Source: Chloroflexus aurantiacus J-10-fl
GTDB lineage: Bacteria; Chloroflexota; Chloroflexia; Chloroflexales; Chloroflexaceae
Length of the DNA stretch: 64,000 nt
Assembly (NCBI RefSeq): GCF_000018865.1
Contig: NC_010175.1
Coordinates: 4,092,001 to 4,156,000 of the forward strand
Direction of reading: 5' to 3'
This document shows, piece by piece, positions 9,631 to 18,368 of the stretch. A model generated the notes under the pieces. The model was not told the origin of the DNA and searched no databases. It saw only the letters and a list, made by a program, of their open reading frames with translations. The position numbers and the translations under genes are program-made. Position 1 is the stretch's first letter, and each line of letters starts with the position of its first letter.

Positions 9631-10019
9631 CAGGCAAACTCCAGGAGTGGTTGACCTTGACGCACCGAGTCGCCGACTTTCACATTGATGGCACGGATGG
9701 TGCCGGCAATCGGTGAGCTAACGTTAGAATTCATCTTCATTGCCTCAATCACGACCAGCGGATCATTTTCCTTTACCTGATCGCCGACATTTACCTTGAT
9801 TTCGGCCACGATGCCGGCAATGGGTGATACCAGCACGCCTGGGCCGGTTGGATTTGGTGAGGTCGGCCTTGGTGCAGAGTCGGTGCGTGTCGGCGATTGT
9901 GGCGGTGGTACGGCATTCACACTGGTTGGAGCATGCAACGCTGGCTCGTCATCGTCGGCTAATACCTCGACTTCGACCTCGTAGGTGATACCGTTGACAG
10001 TGATGCGTAAGCGCTTCAT
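9630..10019 (-). CDS. Biotin carrier protein of the decarboxylase complex
   Basis: 129 residues. The N-terminal strand pair MKRLRITVNGITYEVEVEV is followed by a Pro/Thr-rich flexible linker (about residues 30-60). A C-terminal biotinyl domain carries the canonical EAMKMN with Lys95 as the biotin site. This is the gamma/MmdC-type subunit that shuttles the carboxyl group from the carboxyltransferase to the membrane beta subunit. GGAGAG lies just upstream of the ATG. It sits between the OadG-like and beta genes in one minus-strand operon. Confidence 0.93.
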   Translation of the reverse strand: MKRLRITVNGITYEVEVEVLADDDEPALHAPTSVNAVPPPQSPTRTDSAPRPTSPNPTGPGVLVSPIAGIVAEIKVNVGDQVKENDPLVVIEAMKMNSNVSSPIAGTIRAINVKVGDSVRQGQPLLEFA

Positions 10020-10096
10020 ATGCTCTCCGTCATGCAGGGTCGTCCTTTTGATCTACACGCCCGTTTAGCGAATATCCTGCAACGACTGATGCAATC

Positions 10097-10456
10097 TTAT
10101 CGGCGTAACTGGCGATTAGCCATTACGCTGATGCGGCCCAGTCGTGCCCAGTTCACCGATAGTTGTCGGTAGTAGCGCACACGCAAGATACGTACCGGCT
10201 GGTCGAGTGCCGTCACTGCCGCTGCGGTCAGGATGGCAATGAGTTGGGGATCGAGTTGATCGGCAGCGACAGGATTCCTCTCTGGTTTGGATGGCGGTGT
10301 GATAGTATCTGGCGTGGTTGAGCGGAAGAGTCGTTGCGTGGCATTGAGTGCGCCTAAGACCAGAGCCACAATTATTAACACGATGAAGACGATGCTTATA
10401 CCGGTAATCGCGATCTGCAAGCCGGTCAGGAGCGGATTAGCGCCAGGATCGACCAT
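10097..10456 (-). CDS. OadG-like small membrane subunit
   Basis: 119 residues. One membrane helix at residues 10-38 (LQIAITGISIVFIVLIIVALVLGAL) is followed by a cytoplasmic tail. The tail contains DPQLIAILTAAAVTAL, the OadG_gamma/MmdD-type pattern needed for assembly of Na+-translocating decarboxylases. AAAGGAGAG lies just before the ATG. It follows the carboxyltransferase gene by 17 bp. Confidence 0.85.
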   Translation of the reverse strand: MVDPGANPLLTGLQIAITGISIVFIVLIIVALVLGALNATQRLFRSTTPDTITPPSKPERNPVAADQLDPQLIAILTAAAVTALDQPVRILRVRYYRQLSVNWARLGRISVMANRQLRR

Positions 10457-10473
10457 AGACTCTCCTTTGAGAT

Positions 10474-12051
10474 TTAGAGCGGAACCAGGCCGTGCTTCTT
10501 TTGCGGACGGAACTCACGTTTGGTGCGCAGCGAGGCCAGGGCCAGGCTGAGGTAGCGGCGGGTTTCGCTGGGGGCAATGATGCTATCGATAAGGTTGCGA
10601 CCGGCACCGACGTAGGGTGAGGCAAACTCAGCCCGGTACTGGCGTACAAATTCGGCACGCGCCGCAGCCGGGTCGTCCGCCTGCTTGATCTGGTCGCGGT
10701 AGATGATGTTAACCGCGCCCTCTGGCCCCATGACCGCGATTTCGGCGCCTGGCCAGGCGGCTACCCGATCCGCCCCCAGGTCTTTGCCGCACATGGCCAG
10801 GTAGGCGCCGCCGTAGGCTTTGCGCAGGATGATTGATATTTTCGGTGTGGTTGCGGCGGAGTAGGCGAAGAGCATCTTCGCGCCGTGCCGAATGATGCCG
10901 CCGCGTTCCTGGGCAACGCCGGGCAGGAAGCCTGGGACGTCAATAAATGTGATGAGTGGAATGTTGAAGGCGTTGCAAAAACGGACAAAACGCGCTATCT
11001 TATCCGAAGCGTCAATATCGAGTACTCCTGCCATCACCATCGGCTGATTGGCAACAATTCCAACGGTACTGCCGTCGATGCGGGCAAACCCGATTACGGC
11101 GTTGTCGGCGAAGCCACGCTGGACTTCGAGAAAGTCCCCATCATCAACGATCCGCTTGATGATGGGTATGACATCGTATGGTTCACGTGGATCAGCGGGG
11201 ATGATGGTGTCGAGCACCGGATCGTTGAACAGGCGCAGTTCGCCGTCACCGCGATCAGGTGGGTCTTCGAGGTTGTTCGCCGGTAGGAAACTCAGCAGTC
11301 GCTTGCAGATTGCAATTGCTTCCACATCGTTCTCAGCAATGAAATGGGCAACGCCGCTACGTACTTGAGCTTCAGGGCCGCCGAGTTCGTCACCGGTGAC
11401 GTGTTCGCCGGTCACTTGTTTGAGTACTTCCGGGCCGGTGATGAACATCTCGCTGCCCCGCACCATGATGATGAAGTCCATCAAAGCCGGCGAATAGGCG
11501 GCACCGCCCGCGCATGGCCCGGCGATAATGGCGATTTGGGGTACTACTCCGGAGAGCAGGACGTTGCGGTAGAAGATGCGACCATAGCCACTGAGGGCAT
11601 CAATGCCCTCCTGGATGCGAGCACCGCCGCTATCGTTGATGGTGATAAACGGCGAACCGCATTTGAACGCGAGATCCATCGTCTGACAGATCTTATCGGC
11701 GTGCATCTCGCCGACCGAGCCGCCGGCAACGGTAAAGTCCTGAGCGGCAACAAAGACCTGGCGGCCATCAACACTGCCACAACCGGTGATGACGCCTTCA
11801 GCCGGTATCTCCTTGTCGGCCATGCCAAAGGCGGTACAGCGGTGACGGGCAAAGAGGAAGAGTTCCTGAAACGTTTCCGGTTCAATCAGCAGGTGAATAC
11901 GTTCGCGGGCAGTCAGTTTACCGGCTTGATGCTGGCGTGCGATACGGTCTGGGCCACCGCCCTGTTCCAGGCGCTGCCGGTACTGGCGCAGGGATTCAAT
12001 GCGAGCACGCATCGTTGGCGGTGCTTGTCGGGCCAGCTCTTGTTGAGTCAT
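10474..12051 (-). CDS. Acyl-CoA carboxyltransferase, decarboxylase alpha subunit (methylmalonyl-CoA decarboxylase type)
   Basis: 525 residues, two crotonase-type halves as in MmdA/PccB. The N-half has HADKICQTMDLAFKCGSPFITINDSGGARIQEG-like sequence (GGARIQEG near residue 145) forming the first oxyanion pocket. The C-half has GVAQERGGIIRHGAKMLFAY and KAYGGAYLAM. It is 50-60% of the way to propionyl-CoA carboxylase beta by eye, so sequence alone cannot separate the two. The neighbouring OadG, biotin carrier and OadB genes, and the absence of a biotin carboxylase gene, point to a sodium-pumping methylmalonyl-CoA (or related) decarboxylase. GGGAGG precedes the ATG. It is the first gene of the operon. 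Confidence 0.88.
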   Translation of the reverse strand: MTQQELARQAPPTMRARIESLRQYRQRLEQGGGPDRIARQHQAGKLTARERIHLLIEPETFQELFLFARHRCTAFGMADKEIPAEGVITGCGSVDGRQVFVAAQDFTVAGGSVGEMHADKICQTMDLAFKCGSPFITINDSGGARIQEGIDALSGYGRIFYRNVLLSGVVPQIAIIAGPCAGGAAYSPALMDFIIMVRGSEMFITGPEVLKQVTGEHVTGDELGGPEAQVRSGVAHFIAENDVEAIAICKRLLSFLPANNLEDPPDRGDGELRLFNDPVLDTIIPADPREPYDVIPIIKRIVDDGDFLEVQRGFADNAVIGFARIDGSTVGIVANQPMVMAGVLDIDASDKIARFVRFCNAFNIPLITFIDVPGFLPGVAQERGGIIRHGAKMLFAYSAATTPKISIILRKAYGGAYLAMCGKDLGADRVAAWPGAEIAVMGPEGAVNIIYRDQIKQADDPAAARAEFVRQYRAEFASPYVGAGRNLIDSIIAPSETRRYLSLALASLRTKREFRPQKKHGLVPL

Positions 12052-12154
12052 CGCAACCCTCCCTTGGATTCATTGCTTCACTCGCCTGGCGCTGTCTATG
12101 CAGGGAGTGAACATCGGTGTCAGGGTTGAGCGCTGTGGGGGATGTACAGAAGTC

Positions 12155-12180
12155 AGTATAGCACTCGCAATTGTTGCGAG
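12155..12180 (-). promoter_or_regulatory. Extended -10 promoter and palindrome upstream of decarboxylase operon
   Basis: On the minus strand TGC-TATACT (12155-12163) forms an extended -10. Directly upstream lies a perfect 7-bp inverted repeat, CTCGCAA-TTG-TTGCGAG (12164-12180), placed where a repressor or activator would touch polymerase. It lies in the 190-bp divergent gap shared with the MFS gene. Confidence 0.5.
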
Positions 12181-12241
12181 CGGTAAGATCGGGTCATTCT
12201 TTGCTAACTGTGCATTGTCGTTGTATTCACGGAGTGAACAG

Positions 12242-13459
12242 ATGACAACCATTCCATTTCGTCAAGCAGGGTTTGTGGTAACGGTGCTGGCAGTGTCAGT
12301 GCTGCTGGCGAAAGGGACGTGGTTTTCCGCTTCAGCCGTCATTCCGGCATTGACTGCCGAATGGGCCTTGAACGACACAGTTCGGGCATGGCTCACGATG
12401 TCGGTGCAGTTGGGTTTTGCCTGTGGCGCGTTTATCTCGGCAGTGCTGGGATTGGCGGATCGCTGGCCGACCCACTGGTTTTTTGCCGGTTCAGCCTTGC
12501 TGGCGGCGTTGTGTACGGCGTTGATTGCGTGGTGGGCCAATGGCCCTCTACTGGCGTTACCACTGCGTTTTTTGACGGGCATGGCACTGGCTGGAGTGTA
12601 TCCGGTTGGGATGAAAATCATGGCGACATGGACGCAACGGGGGCGTGGGCTGGCAATCGGGGTGTTGGTCGGAGCACTGACTGTCGGTTCGGCCTCGCCG
12701 CATCTGCTGAATGTTATGGGTGGGATTGATGACTGGCGGCGGACGTTGTTGATGGCTGCCGGTCTGGCAGTTGTGGGTGGGCTGATCGTTGCGCTTATGG
12801 TACGCGAAGGGCCACTACGCACAGCGGCACCGCGTTTCAGTTGGTCGCAGGTGGTGGACGTGGCACGTGAACGACCGGTGTTGCTGGCGAATCTGGGGTA
12901 TCTGGGCCATATGTGGGAGCTGTACGCGGCGTGGGCATGGTTGCCGCTTTTCCTGCTGGCCAGCTTCGAGGAGCGCGGTATCGCGGCGTCGTGGGCGGGC
13001 CTGGTGGCTTTTGCCGCGATTGCAATGGGTGGGCTGGGGAGTGTGCTGGCCGGGCTGCTTGCCGACCGGATCGGGCGAACGACCATCACGATAGCAGCAA
13101 TGGCGGTGAGTGGCAGTTGCGCACTCGCGATAGGCTTTACCTTTGGCGGAGAACCATGGGTGGTTGCTGTACTGGCGATGGTATGGGGATTAACGATTGT
13201 TGCCGACTCGGCCCAATTCTCGGCAGCGGTAAGCGAACTCTCACCGCCGGGCCGTACCGGTACGGCGCTGACGTTGCAGACCAGTCTGGGGTTTCTGCTC
13301 ACCCTGATCACCATCTGGCTCATCCCACCACTGGTCAATCTGGTTGGCTGGCGGTGGGCCTTTGCCGGGCTGGCAGTTGGCCCGGCAATCGGGATTTGGG
13401 CGATGGCGACGCTGCGGCGTTCGCCGGCAGCGGCACGGCTGGCGGGTGGACGTGGATAA
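12242..13459 (+). CDS. Major facilitator superfamily transporter
   Basis: 405 residues with about 12 hydrophobic helices. The family loop motif between helices 2-3 is weak. The central loop and second half show GLLADRIGRTTITI, the typical MFS loop 8-9 signature. LTGMALAGVYPVGMKI resembles transporters of the cyanate/nitrate (NNP/CynX) or sugar-phosphate branches; the substrate is not clear. I chose the ATG at 12242 rather than an upstream in-frame start at 12098. The upstream extension would run through the divergent promoter, and CGGAGTGA lies before 12242. Confidence 0.85.
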   Translation: MTTIPFRQAGFVVTVLAVSVLLAKGTWFSASAVIPALTAEWALNDTVRAWLTMSVQLGFACGAFISAVLGLADRWPTHWFFAGSALLAALCTALIAWWANGPLLALPLRFLTGMALAGVYPVGMKIMATWTQRGRGLAIGVLVGALTVGSASPHLLNVMGGIDDWRRTLLMAAGLAVVGGLIVALMVREGPLRTAAPRFSWSQVVDVARERPVLLANLGYLGHMWELYAAWAWLPLFLLASFEERGIAASWAGLVAFAAIAMGGLGSVLAGLLADRIGRTTITIAAMAVSGSCALAIGFTFGGEPWVVAVLAMVWGLTIVADSAQFSAAVSELSPPGRTGTALTLQTSLGFLLTLITIWLIPPLVNLVGWRWAFAGLAVGPAIGIWAMATLRRSPAAARLAGGRG

Positions 13460-13546
13460 GAGCGGAAAGGGCATGCAGCCGATTGGATTCTGTCATACAA
13501 TGACATAATGCAATAATAACTCTTAGCCAATCGGGTGGAGTGGCGC

Positions 13547-16405
13547 ATGTCCGTTGACCTCCTTACCTTATCCATTGCGCTTAATCTTGCTAACCTTCTG
13601 CAAAGTGCCGCGCTTACCGGGCTGGCGCTGGCAAACCGAGACAGGGTTGGGCCAGTCTGGTGGGCTGCCGGTATGGGAGTGCTGGCAGCAGGTCTGATCC
13701 TGACCACGTTACGTGATGTAGCCCTACTAGCGCTGGAACTACACGCGATCAGCAATGCGTTGGTGGGGATCGGCATGCTCTTGCTTCACTACGGCGTGTG
13801 CCGCTTCTTCGGTGATAGTGGCGGTCGGCGATGGTTCTGGCTGGCCGGTGGCCTGATCGTTGCCGCCAATCTGATGCTGGTGTTCACCGGTGATGCACCA
13901 CCGCTCCGTCGCATCCTGTTTTCAGTTGTGGTTGCTCTGGTCTCCATGCTGATTGCCCAGCGTTTACTACGCGAGTTACGAACTGATACAAGGCCGGTCG
14001 TGCTGTTTCTGGCGATAGTCTTTCTCGTTAACAGCACCTTTTTCGCATTGCGTGCAGTTGCCTCGGTAGCAGAATCAGACTGGTTAACAGTTTCACCGCC
14101 ATGGCAAACTGCCACCTATCTGGTTGCGATAGCAACGACCACATTATGGACATTCGGTCTGATTTTGCTGGTCAATCAGGAACTGGTCAACAGGCAGCAT
14201 GAAGCTGTCCAGCAACTTGAGCAGATTTTTGCCGCGCAACCCGATGCCGTGCTCTTGTCGCGGTTGACAGATGGTGTGTTCGTGAAGGTCAATCACGGCT
14301 TCACGACGATTAGTGGCTACAGCGCGGACGAGGCAATCGGCAAAGATGCGCTCACGCTCAACCTCTGGCGTTCACCAGAGGATCGTCGGCGATGGGCTGA
14401 GATCATGCGTCGTGAGGGTGCCTGTAGCGGCATGGAATTTGATTTTCGTCGTCGTGACGGTACCTTTCGCACCTGCATCCTTTCATCGCAAGTGGTAATG
14501 ATCAGAGGTGTACCACACGCGATTAGCATTGTCCATGACATCAGCGAACGAAAGCGGATGGAAGAGGCATTGCGGCGTAGTGATGCCCGGTACCGTCTGA
14601 TTGCCGAGAACACAACCGATGTGATCTGGCTGTACGATCCATTCAAATCGCAGTTCACCTTTTTCAGCCCATCGATAGAAAAACTGATCGGCTATTCGGC
14701 AGCCGAAGCGCTTGATCTGCCATTGTCAGCTTTTCTGAAGCCAGATTCGATACAGCATGTCAAGACAGCGCTCGATTACATGCTTCACGAGTGGGAAGGA
14801 GAACTAACGAACGCGCCACCATGGACAGCCGAGATCGATCTAATTCATCGTGATGGACAGATCGTACAGGCCGAAATCGTCACCTCGTTTGTGCGCGATG
14901 AAGAAGGTCAATTGATGGTACTGGGTGTAGCGCGCGATATTACTGCACGCAAGCAGACCGAGATAGAGTTGCGCCTGGCTCGCCAGCAGGCCGAGGCGGC
15001 CAATCGAGCTAAGAGTGCGTTTCTGGCGAATGTCAGTCATGAGTTACGGACTCCGCTCCACGCCGTGCTTGGTTTTGCCCAGTTGATGAGCCGTGATGAT
15101 AATTTAACGGCGACTCAGCATGAGTATCTGGCAATTATCAATCGGAACAGCGAGCACCTCTTACATCTGATCAATGAAGTGCTTGATCTGGCGAAGATTG
15201 AATCCGGGCGCTACACCTACACACCAAATCCGCTCGACGTTCGACGATTACTGGCCGATCTGCAAGCGTTGTTTGGGCCACAAGCAGAAGCGAAACAATT
15301 ACAACTTATCGTCACCTGTGAAGAACAAGTTCCGCCGATGATTGTGAGCGACGAAGCCAAGATTCGCCATATTTTGATCAATTTACTGGGAAATGCGATC
15401 AAGTTTACTCATGGTGGCAGTGTTCGTCTGCGAGCTGATACCGATAAACAACAGATGTACTTTATTGTAGAAGATACCGGTGTTGGCATTTCGCCCCTTG
15501 AGCAACCGTACCTCTTTCGGCCATTCTTTCAAGGAAAACAGACTGCCAATGCGTCTTCAGATACTGGGGTTGGTTTGGGGTTGAGTATCAGTTATGAGTT
15601 TGCCCGTTTGATCGGCGGTGATCTCTCGGTGTACAGTGCGGGCGAGGGGCAGGGTGCTCGATTTACGCTCACATTGCCATTGCGTACCCCCGTCACCTCA
15701 TCATTTGTATTGCCGGCAGAGCCGGTCAAGCGCGCTATTCAGGTACGTGCCGATCAGCCGGTCTACCGCATGCTGGTGGCCGATGATCAACCAACCCATG
15801 CCTTACTGCTGATTTCGTTGTTGCGACGATTGGGCTTTGCGGTTCAATCGGTCACTGATGGTGAGCAGGCGCTGGCCGTCTGGCGTGAGTGGCAACCACA
15901 TATGATCTGGCTTGACCTGCGGATGCCGCAGATGGATGGATTGACGGTGGCGCGGCAGATTCGCGCAATCTGTGCGACTGAACCAGGATTATTGCAGCCG
16001 GTGATTATTGCGCTGTCAGCCCATGTGCTGGGTGACACGGCAGCGAGTGTACTGGCTGCCGGTTGCGATGAATTTCTGGCGAAACCGTTTCCTGAGCACG
16101 AGGTGGTTCGACTGATCGAACAACATCTGAATGTGCAATTTGAGTATGCCAGTGTAGTGATACGTGAGGTGCCGGAAACAGCAATTCACGATCAGGGGTA
16201 TCACCCGGCGTGGTGTCAGGCGTTGCGTCAGGCTGTCCAGGTTGCGCATTTTCAGCGGTTGCAGGAATTAGTGGGAATGATTGAGGATCAACGTCCTGAT
16301 GATGCGCGGCAGCTCCGCAACTGGATCGAGACGTTCGATTACGAGGCAGTGCGACAGTGGCTTGACCGGTTGGTTTCTTCTCAAACGGTGGATCGTGTTG
16401 TATAG
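13547..16405 (+). CDS. Hybrid sensor histidine kinase (7-TM-like, 2 PAS, HisKA, HATPase, REC)
   Basis: 952 residues. Residues 1-210 hold about seven hydrophobic helices. PAS 1 (about 225-335) and PAS/PAC 2 (about 350-470, ending LGVARDITARKQTE) follow. HisKA has ANVSHELRTPLHAVLGF with His near residue 498. The ATPase has HILINLLGNAIKFT, DTGVGIS and VGLGLSISY. The receiver contains MIWLDLRMP with Asp near residue 790 and ends at FLAKPF. A helical tail of about 70 residues closes the protein. The ATG at 13547 is preferred over the GTG four codons upstream because GGTGGAG sits 6 nt before it. The next gene encodes a REC-GGDEF protein, a likely partner, but a hairpin separates them. Confidence 0.92.
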   Translation: MSVDLLTLSIALNLANLLQSAALTGLALANRDRVGPVWWAAGMGVLAAGLILTTLRDVALLALELHAISNALVGIGMLLLHYGVCRFFGDSGGRRWFWLAGGLIVAANLMLVFTGDAPPLRRILFSVVVALVSMLIAQRLLRELRTDTRPVVLFLAIVFLVNSTFFALRAVASVAESDWLTVSPPWQTATYLVAIATTTLWTFGLILLVNQELVNRQHEAVQQLEQIFAAQPDAVLLSRLTDGVFVKVNHGFTTISGYSADEAIGKDALTLNLWRSPEDRRRWAEIMRREGACSGMEFDFRRRDGTFRTCILSSQVVMIRGVPHAISIVHDISERKRMEEALRRSDARYRLIAENTTDVIWLYDPFKSQFTFFSPSIEKLIGYSAAEALDLPLSAFLKPDSIQHVKTALDYMLHEWEGELTNAPPWTAEIDLIHRDGQIVQAEIVTSFVRDEEGQLMVLGVARDITARKQTEIELRLARQQAEAANRAKSAFLANVSHELRTPLHAVLGFAQLMSRDDNLTATQHEYLAIINRNSEHLLHLINEVLDLAKIESGRYTYTPNPLDVRRLLADLQALFGPQAEAKQLQLIVTCEEQVPPMIVSDEAKIRHILINLLGNAIKFTHGGSVRLRADTDKQQMYFIVEDTGVGISPLEQPYLFRPFFQGKQTANASSDTGVGLGLSISYEFARLIGGDLSVYSAGEGQGARFTLTLPLRTPVTSSFVLPAEPVKRAIQVRADQPVYRMLVADDQPTHALLLISLLRRLGFAVQSVTDGEQALAVWREWQPHMIWLDLRMPQMDGLTVARQIRAICATEPGLLQPVIIALSAHVLGDTAASVLAAGCDEFLAKPFPEHEVVRLIEQHLNVQFEYASVVIREVPETAIHDQGYHPAWCQALRQAVQVAHFQRLQELVGMIEDQRPDDARQLRNWIETFDYEAVRQWLDRLVSSQTVDRVV

Positions 16406-16440
16406 TATATGCAGGTTAAAAATGCATATACTATTTTTTT
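16402..16440 (+). terminator. Intrinsic terminator after the hybrid kinase gene
   Basis: TAGTATATGCA (16403-16413), a 9-base loop, then the exact complement TGCATATACTA (16423-16433) and seven T residues. The stop codon TAG of the kinase is the first part of the stem. The stem is AT-rich, so strength is uncertain. Confidence 0.65.
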
Positions 16441-16444
16441 ATCC

Positions 16445-17383
16445 ATGACCACAAATCGTTCACCTGTCATTCTCGTCGTTGATGACACTCCGGCGAATCT
16501 GCTGTTGCTCACCCAGCTTCTGAGTGCGCAGTCTTACGATGTGCGCCCGGTCACTCAGGGGACAGCGGCCTTAACGGCAATCCGCACCATTCGCCCCGAT
16601 CTCGTCTTGCTTGATATTCGGATGCCGGATATGGATGGTTACGAGGTTTGCCAGCAACTGAAAGCGGATGAGGAAACAGCGCAGATACCGGTGATCTTCA
16701 TTAGCGCACTGGATGACGTTGAAGATAAAGTACGGGCATTTGAGTGTGGCGGGGTGGATTATATTGCAAAGCCGTTTCAACCTCTCGAAGTACTGGCACG
16801 GGTGCGCACCCACCTGGCGCTGGCCCAGGCGCGCAAAGCTCTCGAAGCTGCCAATCGCGAACTCCAACGAGCATTGGCCCGTGAAGCTGAGCTGGCCCGG
16901 ATGGATTGGCTGACCGGCGTGTATAATCGGAGCCATTTCTACGAGCTGGCCCGCCACGAGTTTGCGATTGCTACCCGTTATGAACGACCACTGACGATGT
17001 GTATGCTCGATGTTGATCACTTTAAGCAGATTAATGATCGCTATGGTCATCTGGTTGGTGATCAGGTCTTACGGGCGGTTGCTCAAACTGTCGCGCACCA
17101 GATACGCACTGCCGATAGCATCGGTCGTTTTGGGGGAGAGGAATTCATTCTGTTGTTGCCGAACACGAATCTCCCTTCTGCACTTACGCTGGCCGAACGC
17201 TTGCGGGTAACGATTGCCGATTTACAGGTTCACACCGATAGGGGCATTGTCACAGCAACGATCAGTGTCGGCGTGGCTGAACGCCAGTCAACTGATACCA
17301 CGATTGAGCGTTTAATTGATCGCGCCGATCGGGCATTGTACGCTGCGAAACGGCAAGGGCGTAACTGTGTGGTCGGGGTGTAA
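16445..17383 (+). CDS. Response regulator with GGDEF domain (diguanylate cyclase)
   Basis: 312 residues. The receiver (about 8-125) has VILVVDDTPAN, LVLLDIRMPDMDG (phospho-acceptor Asp) and IAKPF. A coiled linker (QARKALEAANRELQRALARE) leads to a GGDEF domain with LTGVYNRSHF, MLDVDHFKQINDRYG and an intact active-site loop FGGEEF. It should make cyclic di-GMP when phosphorylated. An ATG at 16409 is also in frame but lies inside the terminator stem, so I take 16445. Neither start has a strong ribosome site. The upstream hybrid kinase is the obvious candidate sensor. Confidence 0.9.
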   Translation: MTTNRSPVILVVDDTPANLLLLTQLLSAQSYDVRPVTQGTAALTAIRTIRPDLVLLDIRMPDMDGYEVCQQLKADEETAQIPVIFISALDDVEDKVRAFECGGVDYIAKPFQPLEVLARVRTHLALAQARKALEAANRELQRALAREAELARMDWLTGVYNRSHFYELARHEFAIATRYERPLTMCMLDVDHFKQINDRYGHLVGDQVLRAVAQTVAHQIRTADSIGRFGGEEFILLLPNTNLPSALTLAERLRVTIADLQVHTDRGIVTATISVGVAERQSTDTTIERLIDRADRALYAAKRQGRNCVVGV

Positions 17384-17444
17384 GAGTCTGCTCCCACTCC
17401 TCTTATCCTTCCTCACCGAGGTGCTGAAAACAAGGAGAACGCGC

Positions 17445-18368
17445 ATGACAATGCCGGTCATTGAACTCCACGACCTTACGGTCTACTATGGGCGGCGGCG
17501 TGGTATTGAAGGGCTTGATCTGGCAGTTGAGGCGGGTGAGGTGTTCGGCTTTCTTGGCCCGAATGGGGCCGGCAAGACGACCACCCTGCGGGTGCTCCTC
17601 GATCTGATCAGGCCGGTACGCGGTCGGGCGCTTATCTTTGGTCAGGATTGCCGGCGGCACGGGCCGGCCATTCGCCGGCAGGTGGGGTATCTCCCTGGCG
17701 AGCTGAATCTGCCACCCCAGCAGACTGCTCGTCAGTATCTGGCAATGCTCGATGCAGTGCGTGGCCGGGTCGTTGAGCCGGCCTATCTGAAACAACTGTG
17801 TGATCAACTCGAATTAGATCTGGATCGTCCGCTGCGTACCTATTCGCGTGGAAATAAACAGAAAGTGGGCCTGATTGCCGCTTTTATGTTCCGTCCACGC
17901 TTGCTGATCCTCGATGAACCAACTGGTGGGCTTGATCCGCTGGCGCAGCAGGCAGTGATCGAGCTGGTACGGGCCGCACGGAGTGAGGGACGCACCGTCT
18001 TCTTTTCTTCGCATGTGTTACCTGAAGTCCAGGCAGTGTGTGACCGGGTAGGGATTATTCGTGAGGGTCGACTGGTGACGGTAGAGCGCATCGACACGCT
18101 GCTGCAACGGCAACAGGTGCATCGCATGCGGCTGCGCTTTGCCCATCAATTGCCACCTACCGTGTTTTCCTTGCCCGGTGTCACGATACTGGCGCACAGC
18201 GGCAACGACATCATGCTTGAAGTACGATCAGGGTTGGCGGATGTGCTACGGATCGCCGCCGAGCAAGCAGTGATCGAACTGGAGACGATCCCGCTTACGC
18301 TGGAAGAGGTCTTTCTGGCCTACTACGGTGGACAAGGAGAAAACCATGCTCAGCCTGTTTTGGCATGA
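17445..18368 (+). CDS. ABC transporter ATP-binding protein
   Basis: 307 residues. Walker A GPNGAGKTTT near residue 38, a variant signature YSRGNKQKVGL in place of LSGGQ, Walker B LLILDEPTGGLDP, and the H-loop FFSSHVLPEV. The C-terminal 80 residues resemble the regulatory tail of DrrA/CcmA-like exporters. AAGGAG precedes the ATG at 17445. The longer frame from 17316 overlaps the previous gene and is not used. It overlaps the permease gene start by 23 bp, so the two form an export pair of unknown cargo. Confidence 0.92.
   Translation: MTMPVIELHDLTVYYGRRRGIEGLDLAVEAGEVFGFLGPNGAGKTTTLRVLLDLIRPVRGRALIFGQDCRRHGPAIRRQVGYLPGELNLPPQQTARQYLAMLDAVRGRVVEPAYLKQLCDQLELDLDRPLRTYSRGNKQKVGLIAAFMFRPRLLILDEPTGGLDPLAQQAVIELVRAARSEGRTVFFSSHVLPEVQAVCDRVGIIREGRLVTVERIDTLLQRQQVHRMRLRFAHQLPPTVFSLPGVTILAHSGNDIMLEVRSGLADVLRIAAEQAVIELETIPLTLEEVFLAYYGGQGENHAQPVLA

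Noticed and set aside
11344-12129. 261-codon plus-strand frame opposite the carboxyltransferase gene
   Set aside because: Shadow frame; it runs across the divergent promoter and lacks domain motifs.
12262-13776. 504-codon minus-strand frame opposite the MFS gene
   Set aside because: Antisense shadow of a GC-rich membrane protein gene, rich in Ser/Pro/Ala/Thr/Arg with no motif.
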